This document shows positions 50,844 to 59,673 of a DNA stretch of 60,167 nucleotides, in pieces. The notes under the pieces were generated by a model, which had not been told where the DNA came from, did no database searches, and saw only the letters and a program-made list of their open reading frames with translations. Made by a program: the position numbers and the translations under genes. The first letter of the stretch is position 1. Each line of letters starts with the position of its first letter. The stretch is from Flavobacterium sp. (GTDB lineage Bacteria; Bacteroidota; Bacteroidia; Flavobacteriales; Flavobacteriaceae). The stretch spans positions 1 to 60,167 of the forward strand of contig NZ_SEBS01000023.1 in assembly GCF_004211145.1 (NCBI RefSeq), written 5' to 3'.

Positions 50844-51896
50844 CTAGTCGATGGCTTTTACTACGGCTTTTTCAGCTTCTTTGCGCGTGCCGTCGAAACC
50901 GTCGACACCTGAAACCGTGGTGTATTTCAACACGTACTTTTTGCCCGGATTCATGCGTTGGTAAACCGACTGGACCATCAAGGTCGCCTCGTGATACCCG
51001 CAAAGGATGAGTTTTAATTTTCCGGGATACGTATTCACATCGCCGATCGCGTAAATGCCTGAAATGTTGGTTTGGTAGTCGAGTGCATTGTTAACCTTGA
51101 TGGCGTTCTTCTCGATTTCCAATCCCCAATTTGCGATCGGGCCGAGCTTCGGAGTCAATCCAAAAAGCGGGATGAAATGGTCGGCGGCGATATTGCGGTG
51201 CGCGCCATTTTCGTCTATGTCGATGGATTCGAGTTTCTCTGCTCCGTTGAGCCCGACGACTTCAGCCGGCGTGATGAGTTTTATTTTACCGGCATGTTTG
51301 AGTTCCTGGACTTTCTCGACCGAATCGAGAGCGCCGCGGAATTCATTGCGTCTGTGGATCAGCGTGACTTCTGATGCAACGTTCGCGAGGAATACGCTCC
51401 AGTCAAGAGCCGAGTCGCCTCCGCCCGCGATCACGACGCGTTTCCCACGGTATTTTTCAGGATCTTTCACGAAATATTCGACGCCTTTGTCTTCGTAGAA
51501 TTCGATGTCTTCAATAACGGGCTTGCGTGGTTCGAAACTCCCCAAACCACCCGCGATCGCGACGGCGTTGCAATGATGTTGGGTTCCTTTGTTGGTTGTG
51601 ACGATGAAGGTTCCGTCCTCGAGCGTTTCTATGGTTTCAGCGCGTTCGCCCAATGTGAATCCGGGTTCGAACTGCTTGATCTGTTCCATCTGGTTCTTGA
51701 TCAGGTCGCCTGCCAGCACTTCAGGAAATCCGGGGATGTCGAAAATGGGTTTCTTTGGATAGAGTTCTGAAAGTTGACCGCCGATTTGTGGCAAAGCGTC
51801 AATTATGTGGCATTTCAGTTTTAAAAGTCCTGCTTCGAAAACGGCGAACAATCCGGTTGGGCCGGCGCCGATGATAAGTATGTCGGTTTTGATCAT
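50844..51896 (-). CDS. Ferredoxin-NADP reductase (thioredoxin-reductase-like FAD enzyme)
   Basis: A 350-residue flavoenzyme of the type 2 ferredoxin-NADP reductase group found in Bacillota and Bacteroidota. FAD motif IIGAGPTGLFAVFEAG, GQLSELYPKKPIFDIPGF (group signature), NADPH motif VIAGGGDSALDWSVFLA and ATG-GD motif YAIGDVNTYPGK. It lacks the CxxC of thioredoxin reductases. The start at 51896 gives MIKTDILIIGAG; a longer frame to 51911 adds MFKRK. It likely supplies electrons to the ferredoxin at 42314. Confidence 0.88.
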   Translation of the reverse strand: MIKTDILIIGAGPTGLFAVFEAGLLKLKCHIIDALPQIGGQLSELYPKKPIFDIPGFPEVLAGDLIKNQMEQIKQFEPGFTLGERAETIETLEDGTFIVTTNKGTQHHCNAVAIAGGLGSFEPRKPVIEDIEFYEDKGVEYFVKDPEKYRGKRVVIAGGGDSALDWSVFLANVASEVTLIHRRNEFRGALDSVEKVQELKHAGKIKLITPAEVVGLNGAEKLESIDIDENGAHRNIAADHFIPLFGLTPKLGPIANWGLEIEKNAIKVNNALDYQTNISGIYAIGDVNTYPGKLKLILCGYHEATLMVQSVYQRMNPGKKYVLKYTTVSGVDGFDGTRKEAEKAVVKAID

Positions 51897-51990
51897 TTTT
51901 CTTTTGAACATGGCCTCGGAGTTTGATTTATGTAAAATTCCGGTATTCCTTTGGCCGAGGTTATGATATTTATCAGTTGGACGAAATCGC

Positions 51991-52128
51991 GCCGATAATC
52001 CGCACCCGCGTGAGGGATTTTAGCGGAAATCCTTTTGGTCAACAAACCAAAAGATTGCAGCGGAAGCCCGACGGCGGCGAACTGCTATTGCTTTTGTAAC
52101 TGCGACTTGACGCCGCCGGCACGCCCAA
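51991..52128 (+). repeat. Structured repeat D (distant relative)
   Basis: Contains GCGTGAGGGATTTTAGCGGA, a hairpin ATCCTTTTGGTcaacaaACCAAAAGAT, then GCAGCGGAAGCCCGACGGCG and a strong CGGCGGCG/CGCCGCCG stem. It shares the AGCGG...GGAT/CAGCGG core with copies A-C but differs elsewhere. It occupies the gap between the NifU-like gene and the reductase. Confidence 0.5.
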
Positions 52129-52133
52129 AAAAT

Positions 52134-52373
52134 TTAAGCGATGTTGGTAACCGTTTCGATTTGTGGCGCGTATTTTTTGATCGTCGTTTCGACTCCGGCC
52201 CTCAACGTCATCTGGTTCACGCTGCAGTTTGTGCAGGCGCCTTGCAAACGCACGGTCACGTGTTTGTCGTCGTCGATCGAAACGAGTGAAATATCGCCTC
52301 CGTCGCTGTTCAAAAACGGTCGGATTTCTTCGAGCGCCTTTTCTACGGTTTGGGTTAATTCGGTTGTATTCAT
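52134..52373 (-). CDS. NifU-like C-terminal domain scaffold protein
   Basis: A 79-residue NifU C-terminal domain, which carries and delivers Fe-S clusters. The cluster motif is CTNC (Cys47, Cys50) in LQGACTNCSVNQMTLRAGVE, preceded by PFLNSDGGDISLVSI, a canonical sequence. The Mrp ATPase, another Fe-S cluster carrier, lies 95 bp upstream on the same strand, so both serve cluster delivery. Confidence 0.92.
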   Translation of the reverse strand: MNTTELTQTVEKALEEIRPFLNSDGGDISLVSIDDDKHVTVRLQGACTNCSVNQMTLRAGVETTIKKYAPQIETVTNIA

Positions 52374-52468
52374 AGTTTTATTTAAAGGTTTAAAGATTTA
52401 AAAATTGAAAGATTCGGTGTCATGATAACCGAGTCTTTAATCTTTTAATCCTTTAATTTTTCAATCTT

Positions 52469-53608
52469 TCAATTCTTCTTAACGGCAGAACATCCCGCCA
52501 TCGTCGTGATCTTGATCGCTTCGGTCGGCGGAAGGCTTTCGTTGCGGTTCACGGTTTCCTGCACGACGTTGCGCGTGACTTCCTCGAAAATGCTTTCGAT
52601 GACCGACGCGGTCTGCATCGCTGCGGGACGACCGTAATCACCGGCTTCGCGTATCGATTGTACGAGCGGCACTTCGCCAAGAAACGGAACGTTCAGATCC
52701 TGAGCGAGGTTTTTAGCACCTTCTTTGCCGAAAATGTAATACTTGTTATCAGGCAATTCCTCGGGCGTGAAATAAGCCATGTTCTCAATGATTCCCAAAA
52801 CCGGCACTTGTATCGCATCGCTGAGGAACATCGAAACGCCTTTCTTGGCATCGGCCAATGCAACGGCTTGTGGCGTGCTGACTACGACCGCGCCCGTGAT
52901 CGGCAGTGATTGCATGATGCTCAAATGGATGTCGCCCGTGCCCGGCGGAAGGTCGATGAGCATGAAATCGAGATTGCCCCAATCGGCGTCGAAAATCATC
53001 TGGTTCAGGGCTTTCGATGCCATCGGTCCGCGCCAGATGACGGCTTGGCTCGGCGCCGTAAAAAAACCGATCGACAATATTTTGATGCCGTAGCTTTCTA
53101 CGGGTTTCATTTTCGATTTTCCATCGACGGTGACCGAGATTGGTTTTTCCATTTCGACGTCGAACATGATCGGCATGCTCGGCCCGTAAATGTCGGCGTC
53201 CAGAATCCCGACGTTGAAGCCCATTTTGGCCAACGTCACGGCGAGATTCGCGGTTACCGTAGATTTCCCGACACCGCCTTTGCCTGAAGCGACTGCGATG
53301 ATGTTCGAGATTCCGGGAACGGCTTTGCCTTTGATCTGGTTCTCGGTTCCTTTCTCGGGAACTTCGACTTTGGAATTGACTTTTACGTTGATGTCGGGCG
53401 AGAACGTTTCATGGATCAGTTTCTTGATGTCGTCTTCGGCTCTTTTGCGGATATGCATCGCGGGCGTTGACAAAACCAGGTCGACTACGACCTCGTCGCC
53501 GAACGTGAGTACGTTTTTAACGGCTCCGCTCTCTACCATGTTCTGGCCTTCTCCGGCTATGGTAATGGTTTCGAGCGCTTTCAGTATTTCTTTACGGTCT
53601 AATTTCAT
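52469..53608 (-). CDS. Mrp/NBP35 family P-loop ATPase (Fe-S cluster carrier)
   Basis: A 379-residue ATPase. N-terminal MIP18/DUF59 domain (about 1-90), then deviant Walker A VASGKGGVGKSTVTANLAVT, LDADIYGPSMP, DLPPGTGDIHLSIMQ and the conserved P-loop partner region ENMAYFTPEE. The C-terminus carries a single Cys in MAGCSAVKKN; the usual CxxC of Mrp is not visible in the tail. The start at 53608 gives MKLDRKEILKALE; a frame to 53677 runs through the AT-rich repeat and is rejected. -7 box at 53655-53648. Confidence 0.9.
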   Translation of the reverse strand: MKLDRKEILKALETITIAGEGQNMVESGAVKNVLTFGDEVVVDLVLSTPAMHIRKRAEDDIKKLIHETFSPDINVKVNSKVEVPEKGTENQIKGKAVPGISNIIAVASGKGGVGKSTVTANLAVTLAKMGFNVGILDADIYGPSMPIMFDVEMEKPISVTVDGKSKMKPVESYGIKILSIGFFTAPSQAVIWRGPMASKALNQMIFDADWGNLDFMLIDLPPGTGDIHLSIMQSLPITGAVVVSTPQAVALADAKKGVSMFLSDAIQVPVLGIIENMAYFTPEELPDNKYYIFGKEGAKNLAQDLNVPFLGEVPLVQSIREAGDYGRPAAMQTASVIESIFEEVTRNVVQETVNRNESLPPTEAIKITTMAGCSAVKKN

Positions 53609-53647
53609 AGGATTGCGACAGTCTTTATTAAGACTGATTTCAGATTG

Positions 53648-53655
53648 CAAAGATA
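53648..53655 (-). promoter_or_regulatory. -7 promoter box of the Mrp-NifU unit
   Basis: TATCTTTG on the minus strand, 39 nt before the ATG. Confidence 0.55.
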
Positions 53656-53709
53656 ATTGACAAATCACAATTGGCAATTGATAATTGGGTAATTAATAGT
53701 TAATAATTG
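53656..53709 (+). repeat. TTGACAATTG-word repeat, locus 2
   Basis: TTGACAAATCACAATTGGCA, then ATTGATAATTGGGTAATTAATAG and similar, same words as locus 1. Confidence 0.55.
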
Positions 53710-53897
53710 AAAACTCTTCGGCGTTCATGCGAAAGTGATAATTGCCGACCGCAACGCAACGTTTTCTGATCGCCTTTAACCGCTTTGCGTCAGTTCGGTT
53801 TGATTTAAAAAATTCGTCAAATTTCACATCGACCTCATCAACCGCAGTAATTTTTTTTATATTTTCACGCCACTATCCATTTACAAAACAAACAAAA

Positions 53898-54482
53898 ATG
53901 AGAAAAATCGTTTTAACGGCGCTTGTCGCTGCATGCACTATTGCGGCCCACGCCCAAGAAAAAAAGGTTCGCTTCGGCGTTAAAGGCGGATTGAACGTCG
54001 CGACGCAAAAAATCGAGGAACTCGGGAGTATCGACCAGGAATCGAAAATCGGATTCCACGTGGGCGGTGTCGTGGAGTTCGCGTTTACTGAGAACCTGTC
54101 ATTACAGCCTGAAGTCGTGTATTCGAAACAAGGAACGACATTGGAGGATGCGGGAGAAAAAATAGACTTCCATGTCGATTACGTCAATGTTCCGATCGTT
54201 TTCAAATACAACAATCTCGGCGTTAAAGGTTTCGGCGTGGGCATCGGTCCTCAGGTCGGATTTTTGGTAAACGCAAAAGCGGAAGGCGGCGGAGAGGAAG
54301 AAGACATAAAAGACATCTACAAGTCGACCGATTTCGCAGCCGTCTTAAACCTCGAATATGAATTCGACTTCGGCTTGTTCATTCAGACGCGTTACAACTT
54401 TGGATTTACCGACATCAATGACCTGGGCGACAACAAAATCCAGAACCGGGTATTCCAGGTTTCGGCAGGTTACAAATTCTAA
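53898..54482 (+). CDS. Outer membrane beta-barrel protein (porin-like)
   Basis: A 194-residue small outer membrane protein. Signal MRKIVLTALVAACTIAAHA, then eight-stranded barrel features: GVKGGLNVAT, IGFHVGGVVEFAFTENLSLQPE, an acidic loop AEGGGEEEDIKD and a terminal aromatic FQVSAGYKF, as needed for BAM recognition. The start is the ATG at 53898; the longer frame from 53742 lies upstream of the signal. Promoter-like TATATTTTC at 53859-53867. Confidence 0.88.
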   Translation: MRKIVLTALVAACTIAAHAQEKKVRFGVKGGLNVATQKIEELGSIDQESKIGFHVGGVVEFAFTENLSLQPEVVYSKQGTTLEDAGEKIDFHVDYVNVPIVFKYNNLGVKGFGVGIGPQVGFLVNAKAEGGGEEEDIKDIYKSTDFAAVLNLEYEFDFGLFIQTRYNFGFTDINDLGDNKIQNRVFQVSAGYKF

Positions 54483-54500
54483 AAAAAAAAGGTAGGAAAG

Positions 54501-54526
54501 AGCAGTCAGGAATGGCTGCTTTTTCG
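54501..54526 (+). terminator. Terminator of the outer membrane protein gene
   Basis: AGCAG-tCA-ggaa-TG-gCTGCT followed by TTTT, 18 bp after the stop. Confidence 0.6.
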
Positions 54527-54604
54527 TTTCATGCAATTGAGTTACGTTAGTTGGGCATTTCGATGCGAAGAAAGAATCGCAAGGATTCGAAATGACATTT
54601 TTTC

Positions 54605-55495
54605 CTAAAAGAACCGTTCGTTTTCGGCGCGTATATGAAAATCCCGCGAGAAGAACGCGTCGATTTTTTCATTGAATTCCTTGGCAAAACCAATTAACGT
54701 CGCGTGTCCCGAATCGGGCATTATCCAAAGTTGTGCGTTCGGCAAAGCCCTGAAAATCGCGAGCGTGTGTTCTGGCCTGATCATGTCGTGATCGCCGCCT
54801 ATTACCAAAACCGGCGCTTTGATTTCCGATAAGTCACGCGTTGAAATGTGCGGATTTTCGGCCATCAATTTTTGGAGTTTGTACGAAAGCGAATCTTCAG
54901 GTTTTTTGGACGCGCCGCTTTTTATTTTCGTTTCGATTTCGTGAAATCCTTTTTGCATGTTCGTCCATTCGCCGGGTTCGATCGCGGTTTCATCGGGCCA
55001 CGCATTTGCGCCTGTGATCGCGAGTTTTTTGACTTGTTCGGGATGGCGTTTGGCGAGCAACAACGCGTTGATTCCGCCATCGCTCCAACCGATTACGTCG
55101 GCTTTTTGGATTTTCAATTGTTTGAGCAGTTCCGAGAAATCGTCGGCCATCATCTCATAACTCAACGAATCCTTCGCGTCGATCGATTTTCCTTGGGCGC
55201 GGCTGTCAGGCACGATCACTTTATACTTTTTCGAGAAATAGTCGATTTGCATCACGAAGTTCGAAATGTTGCCGCCATTGCCATGGATCAAAAGTAATGG
55301 CTCGCCGCTTCCGTAGGTTTCACAATACATCTTGAATCCTCGGATGTCGTAGAATTTCCCGGATTTGTTCTTGCCGTAGTCGGACGTTTTTAGCGCGTCG
55401 TCATAGGCCTGCTGCGGATTCGGGTTTTCTTTCAACTCTTGTTTCGAACACGAACAAATCGCGGCCGCGAGAGCAATCATCAGCAATTTTTTCAT
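54605..55495 (-). CDS. Alpha/beta hydrolase lipoprotein
   Basis: A 296-residue hydrolase with lipobox AAICSC (Cys14). The fold shows LLLIHGNGGNISNF (oxyanion HG), VPDSRAQGKSID, nucleophile elbow GWSDGG (Ser about 142), acid in IGGDHDMI and catalytic His in PDSGHATLI. The first gene of the pair, the YcxB-like protein, overlaps its start by 4 bp (ATGA), so they are co-translated. Substrate unknown. Confidence 0.88.
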   Translation of the reverse strand: MKKLLMIALAAAICSCSKQELKENPNPQQAYDDALKTSDYGKNKSGKFYDIRGFKMYCETYGSGEPLLLIHGNGGNISNFVMQIDYFSKKYKVIVPDSRAQGKSIDAKDSLSYEMMADDFSELLKQLKIQKADVIGWSDGGINALLLAKRHPEQVKKLAITGANAWPDETAIEPGEWTNMQKGFHEIETKIKSGASKKPEDSLSYKLQKLMAENPHISTRDLSEIKAPVLVIGGDHDMIRPEHTLAIFRALPNAQLWIMPDSGHATLIGFAKEFNEKIDAFFSRDFHIRAENERFF

Positions 55496-56016
55496 GTCGT
55501 GAGCTTTTTGGTTTTTGTGTTTAGGAATGTGATCACTTTTTCGAAATCTTCTTTGCCGATCTCGTCGGCGGCAAGCGAATAGCCGATCCCGACTTTTGAT
55601 TCGAGCACCATGTTTTTGCCAATCATCCTATAACCTGAAAACACTGACCACAGCATTTTGGTTTCCATCCTGTAATCCTTGAAGATGAAATGGTCGGGCT
55701 GGAATTCCCAGATGATTATGCCGTCAGCAGGATAATTTGAAATCGTTTCTTCGATGTTTCTTTCGTACTTCTTTCGGTTGTCGTAAAAATGCAGATGCAA
55801 CCTGCAACCCCAATACCACAATCCAAACGAAATAAAAATAAACAAATACCCAAAATTGCTTTTCCCGACCACCGCAAAAATCCCAAGCGCCGTAATGATC
55901 GCGCCACCAATGAAATAATAATTGCGTTGTTTGAGGACTTTTCCCCACATGTGGTTGAACGTCTCGCGGAATTGTGTGCGATACGCCGTTGGGTTGAACT
56001 TGAACTCGAAAATCAT
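55492..56016 (-). CDS. YcxB-like membrane protein
   Basis: A 174-residue protein with two membrane helices (about 34-50 and 55-73) followed by a ~95-residue soluble domain (YPADGIIIWEFQPDHFIFKD, YRMETKMLWSVFSGY), which resembles the YcxB PH-like domain. The design matches the two membrane proteins of the dnaE unit. Overlaps the hydrolase gene by 4 bp. Confidence 0.7.
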   Translation of the reverse strand: MIFEFKFNPTAYRTQFRETFNHMWGKVLKQRNYYFIGGAIITALGIFAVVGKSNFGYLFIFISFGLWYWGCRLHLHFYDNRKKYERNIEETISNYPADGIIIWEFQPDHFIFKDYRMETKMLWSVFSGYRMIGKNMVLESKVGIGYSLAADEIGKEDFEKVITFLNTKTKKLTT

Positions 56017-56042
56017 GTTGTTGGTTTACAGCGTACAATATA

Positions 56043-56082
56043 TAAAAACGGCGTCAAGCTTGAGCGCCTTTCGCCGTTTTTG
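56043..56082. terminator. Terminator after the ABC permease
   Basis: AAAACGGCG (56045-56053) pairs with CGCCGTTTT (56072-56080). Works in both directions; ends the ABC exporter operon. Confidence 0.65.
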
Positions 56083-56112
56083 ATTTCAGATTGCTGATTT
56101 TAGATTTCAGAT
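56083..56112. repeat. GATTTCAGATT-word repeat
   Basis: GATTTCAGATTGCTGATTTT and AGATTTCAGATG, same words as the inverted repeat at 24302. Confidence 0.45.
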
Positions 56113-56146
56113 GTAGCGTATGATAAGCACGAGCGCAGCGTTCCTC

Positions 56147-58576
56147 CTATTCGTATTTCAAATACCGCAAAACATCCACTTTCGTCGCCTTGTATGCCTT
56201 CGCGATTACGACCGCGATCGTCAGTGTTCCCAAGACAGCGAATCCGATCAGGAATGGCAGTATCGTAATCTCGACGCGATACGCAAATTCCTCGAGCCAT
56301 TTCGACAAAATGATGCGCGTCGGAAAAAAGGCGATCGCGAAACCGATGATGCAAAACAGCAAATATTGTTTCGACAATTCCTTGAGCAAAGAACCTGTTT
56401 CGGCTCCCAATGTCTTGCGGATCGCGATTTCCTTCATGCGCCTTTCGATTGAAAATGACGCGAGTGAAAACAATCCGAACAATGCGATCAGGATTACGAC
56501 GACGTTGAGCAACTCGAACAGATTGCGTTGATTGACAAAGGCTTTATACGTTCTCGCGAAATTCTTGTCGACGAAATCATATTCGAACGAATATTCAGGA
56601 TCGACGGTCTTGTTCCAAAATTTTTCAAGCGACGCCAGCGCGGCTTCGGTCTGCTGCGGATCGACCTTCACCATGATATGGTTGGTGTTGTTGATCATCC
56701 AGTCGACGGTTCGGTAATGGAAGAAAATCATCGCCGGAATTTCCTCTTGCGGCCCGTTGATGTGAAAATCCTTGACGATTCCAACAATCGTGAACTCGTG
56801 ATCGTTCCACTTGAATTTCTTGCCGATCGGATCTTTTTCCTGCATTTTGCGCACCGCCGTTTCGTTTAAAAGCACTGACTGTATCGTGTCGGACGCGAAA
56901 TCCTTGGATATCTTTCGGCCTTTTACAACCTTTACGTCCATCATGTCGAAAAATTCGAAATCGACCGCCATGTTCTTGGCCATGATCTGATTGTCGTTAT
57001 AGTCGAATCCCGACGTCGAGTTCACACTATGCCCAAATGAGAACGCGCCTCCCGAAACGGCTTTTACTCCGGGCATTTTTTCGACCTCTTGTTTTACGAG
57101 TCTATAACGCGCGACCATTTTTTCCTTGAAATTCGGTTCGTGCCAGTCGTAATTGTTGCGATACACGATATCGACGACCTGATTTCCGTTGAAGCCTAAA
57201 TCCTTCGTGCTCATAAAATGTACTTGCTCGTACACGATGTGAGAGCCGATTATAAAAAACGTCGCGATCGCAAATTGCATCACAAGCATGCTGTTGCGAA
57301 TCCAAACGCCGCCTTTGCTGCGCCCGAAATTGCCTTTGAGCACTTTTAAAGTTTCGAAATTCGACACGTAAACGGCCGGGAAAATCCCTGCAAAAACGAT
57401 CACGAGCACGAAAATCGCGATGAGTTTCAAGAAGAATTCGCTTCCGTTCATCGTTAAATCCTTGCTTAAAAAGTCGTTGTAAAACGGTAATCCGAGTTCG
57501 ACGATCGCCAACGCGAGCACGATTGAGAACATTGTCGTGAAAACGGTCTCGGACAGGAACTGCAAAACAATGTTCGACTTGCTCGCGCCCATGATCCGAC
57601 GTACGCCGACTTCTTTCGCGCGTTTTATCGCGCCGGCCGTGGCAAGATTCACGTAATTCACGATAGATAAAACCAAAATCAGCAGCGATAGGCTCGCCAT
57701 TATGAGCAGGAATTTGTAGTTGCCTTTACCTTCAGGATAACCGTCGATTTTGGAATGAAGGCGCGCGTCGTCCAACGGTTCGAGCGCCACGTTGACCTGC
57801 CCGTTCTTTTTGATGTAGTCGTCAAGCGCCATGCCTTCTTCCTTGGCATATTTGGCCGAGATATTTTCGACATACAGTCGCTCGAGCTGTTTGATGACCT
57901 TATCCTTGTCGTCGGGATTTTTGAGCCGAAGCAACAGCGAGAAATTGTAATTTCCCCATTGGTCTTTGTTCTCGCGCAAAAACTGTTCGATGTTGCGGGT
58001 CATGATATTGGGCGCGATCGACGATTTCGTATCGTTTCGATACACGCCGCGGATCGTAAACTTCTTGTTCGACATCACGACTTGTTTCCCAACGGCTTTC
58101 TCATTTCCGAAAATCGCTTTTGCCGTTTTTTCCTCGAGCGCCATGCTGTTTTCGTCGGTAAGCGCAGATTCGGGCGTGCCTTCGATAAATTCGAACGGGA
58201 AATACGAAAAGAACAATTGCTGTCCCTCGAAGATTTTTTCGACGAGGAATTTCTTGCCGCCATAATGCACGACTTCTTTGTGATAGCCCGATTCGGTATA
58301 GCAATAATCCTGGAGTTCGGGAACCGTTTCTTTGGCATAACGCCCGAGGGGCTCGTTGGAGTAAGGCCAGCTCAGGTCAGCACTTACGCTGTTCACGACC
58401 TGGAAAATGTTGTCCTTTCCGGGATTCCATTGGTTGTACGAATGTTCGTCGTTCCAATACAAAACGGCAAATACGATTCCCGCGATCCCAATCGAAAGCC
58501 CGAGCGTATTTAAAATTGAGAACAGCTTGTTTTGCTTGAGCTGATACACGAAAACCTTGATCCAGTTCTTTATCAT
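56147..58576 (-). CDS. ABC transporter permease, MacB/FtsX type
   Basis: An 809-residue inner-membrane protein with eight membrane helices: one near residues 21-41, then a periplasmic MacB domain, three helices in the middle (with the FtsX-domain VGVRRIMGASKSNIVLQFLSE motif), a second periplasmic domain and three more helices with IAIRKTLGAETGSLLKELSK. The duplicated FtsX core is typical of Bacteroidota exporters in the MacB superfamily; the substrate may be a lipid, peptide or antibiotic. It overlaps the 59-aa gene by 4 bp and is driven by the ATPase at 58749. Confidence 0.9.
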   Translation of the reverse strand: MIKNWIKVFVYQLKQNKLFSILNTLGLSIGIAGIVFAVLYWNDEHSYNQWNPGKDNIFQVVNSVSADLSWPYSNEPLGRYAKETVPELQDYCYTESGYHKEVVHYGGKKFLVEKIFEGQQLFFSYFPFEFIEGTPESALTDENSMALEEKTAKAIFGNEKAVGKQVVMSNKKFTIRGVYRNDTKSSIAPNIMTRNIEQFLRENKDQWGNYNFSLLLRLKNPDDKDKVIKQLERLYVENISAKYAKEEGMALDDYIKKNGQVNVALEPLDDARLHSKIDGYPEGKGNYKFLLIMASLSLLILVLSIVNYVNLATAGAIKRAKEVGVRRIMGASKSNIVLQFLSETVFTTMFSIVLALAIVELGLPFYNDFLSKDLTMNGSEFFLKLIAIFVLVIVFAGIFPAVYVSNFETLKVLKGNFGRSKGGVWIRNSMLVMQFAIATFFIIGSHIVYEQVHFMSTKDLGFNGNQVVDIVYRNNYDWHEPNFKEKMVARYRLVKQEVEKMPGVKAVSGGAFSFGHSVNSTSGFDYNDNQIMAKNMAVDFEFFDMMDVKVVKGRKISKDFASDTIQSVLLNETAVRKMQEKDPIGKKFKWNDHEFTIVGIVKDFHINGPQEEIPAMIFFHYRTVDWMINNTNHIMVKVDPQQTEAALASLEKFWNKTVDPEYSFEYDFVDKNFARTYKAFVNQRNLFELLNVVVILIALFGLFSLASFSIERRMKEIAIRKTLGAETGSLLKELSKQYLLFCIIGFAIAFFPTRIILSKWLEEFAYRVEITILPFLIGFAVLGTLTIAVVIAKAYKATKVDVLRYLKYE

Positions 58577-58752
58577 GACAAAGCCGTTTTTTTGTTTTCG
58601 ACCAATCTGATCGGTTCGACTTCGATGTTTTTTATCTTCTCCACGCGGATTTCGGGTCTCGGCATCTTTGGGATATCGATGTTCACGCCCGACGTATAAC
58701 TCCCGATCGCCGACGTCACGGCCATCGTAAATCTAAATATGATCTTCGTCAT
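58573..58752 (-). CDS. Small protein between ABC ATPase and permease (59 aa)
   Basis: A 59-residue ORF, MTKIIFRFTMAVTSAIGSYT ... SGVNIDIPKM ... ENKKTALS. Its ATG overlaps the ATPase stop by 4 bp (ATGA), and its TGA overlaps the permease ATG by 4 bp, so it is precisely fitted into the operon; chance is unlikely to give both. No strong membrane helix or signal; the middle is rich in Pro/Ile/Lys and the sequence PRPEIRVEKIKNIEVEPIRL looks like a short charged, possibly extended segment. It may be an accessory subunit or a translational coupler. No family recognised. Confidence 0.65.
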   Translation of the reverse strand: MTKIIFRFTMAVTSAIGSYTSGVNIDIPKMPRPEIRVEKIKNIEVEPIRLVENKKTALS

Positions 58753-59468
58753 CGCGTTTCGTTTTGGGCGTCCATGAATACGTCGACGTTGCGCTGATTT
58801 TTCTTCTCAGAGAACACCACGCCGTCTTTCATGTGAATCGTGCGTTGGGAAAATGACGCGTCGTAGTCAGAGTGCGTCACCATTAGGATCGTCGCGCCTT
58901 TCGCGTGCAGATCGGTCAGGAGTTCCATGACTTCGTTGCCGTTTTTGGAGTCGAGGTTTCCCGTCGGTTCATCGGCAAGGATGATTTTCGGATCGTTTAC
59001 CAAGGCTCTCGCGACGGCGACGCGTTGCTGTTGTCCGCCCGACAGTTGCTGTGGAAAATGCTTCAACCGATGTGCGATTCCCAGTTTCTCGGCGATTTCC
59101 TCGACTTTCTTCTTGCGGTCGGACGATGGAACTTTGTTGTAAATCAACGGCAATTCGATGTTGTCGAACACCGACAATTCGTCGATCAGGTTGAAATTCT
59201 GGAAAATGAACCCGATGTTGTGCTTCCGGAATTCGGCGCGTTCCTTTTCCTTGAGCCCGATCATCTCGCTGCCGAGCAACTGGTAACTTCCGCCGCTCGC
59301 GCTGTCGAGCAACCCGATGATGTTGAGCAACGTCGATTTCCCGCAGCCCGACGGCCCCATGACCGATACGAAATCGCCTTGGTTGATTTTGATCGAAATG
59401 CCGTTGAGCGCGGTTGTTTGCACGTCTTCAGTGCGGAAAATTTTTGAAAGGTTGTTGATTGTGATCAT
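58749..59468 (-). CDS. ABC transporter ATP-binding protein (LolD/MacB type)
   Basis: A 239-residue ATPase. Walker A GPSGCGKST (residues 38-46), Q-loop FIFQNFNLIDELSVFDN, ABC signature LSGGQQQRVAVARAL, Walker B IILADEPTGNLDS, H-loop MVTHSDYD. The MacB/LolD-type features fit the MacB-like permease two genes on. The start at 59468 (MITINNLSKIF) excludes the 14-residue extension through the AT-rich repeat. Confidence 0.93.
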   Translation of the reverse strand: MITINNLSKIFRTEDVQTTALNGISIKINQGDFVSVMGPSGCGKSTLLNIIGLLDSASGGSYQLLGSEMIGLKEKERAEFRKHNIGFIFQNFNLIDELSVFDNIELPLIYNKVPSSDRKKKVEEIAEKLGIAHRLKHFPQQLSGGQQQRVAVARALVNDPKIILADEPTGNLDSKNGNEVMELLTDLHAKGATILMVTHSDYDASFSQRTIHMKDGVVFSEKKNQRNVDVFMDAQNETR

Positions 59469-59482
59469 ATTTTTTGAGTGAT

Positions 59483-59515
59483 GATTGACAATGGATAATT
59501 GACAATTCATAATGC
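59483..59515 (+). repeat. TTGACAATGGA-word repeat, locus 3
   Basis: ATGATTGACAATGGATAATTG followed by ACAATTCATAATGC; close match to locus 1, upstream of the ABC operon. Confidence 0.65.
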
Positions 59516-59642
59516 AAAATTGCGTATAACTCTTGCATTAGTATTTTCGTTTTCTTTATTTCGAAATGCCGATTATCGGATTGTTTTTGTTTTTTGCTTT
59601 CGATTTTTTCTCGTTAACGTTTCGTACTCTGAACTCCGATAA

Positions 59643-59673
59643 TTTTCAATTGTCAATTATCCAATGTCAATTC
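59643..59673 (-). repeat. TTGACAATGGA-word repeat, locus 4 (reversed)
   Basis: On the minus strand GGAATTGACATTGGATAATT and GACAATTG. It overlaps the last codons and stop of the 152-aa gene. Confidence 0.65.

Noticed and set aside
53609..53677. Longer start for the Mrp ATPase
   Set aside because: The extra 23 residues are translated from the AT-rich repeat and promoter.
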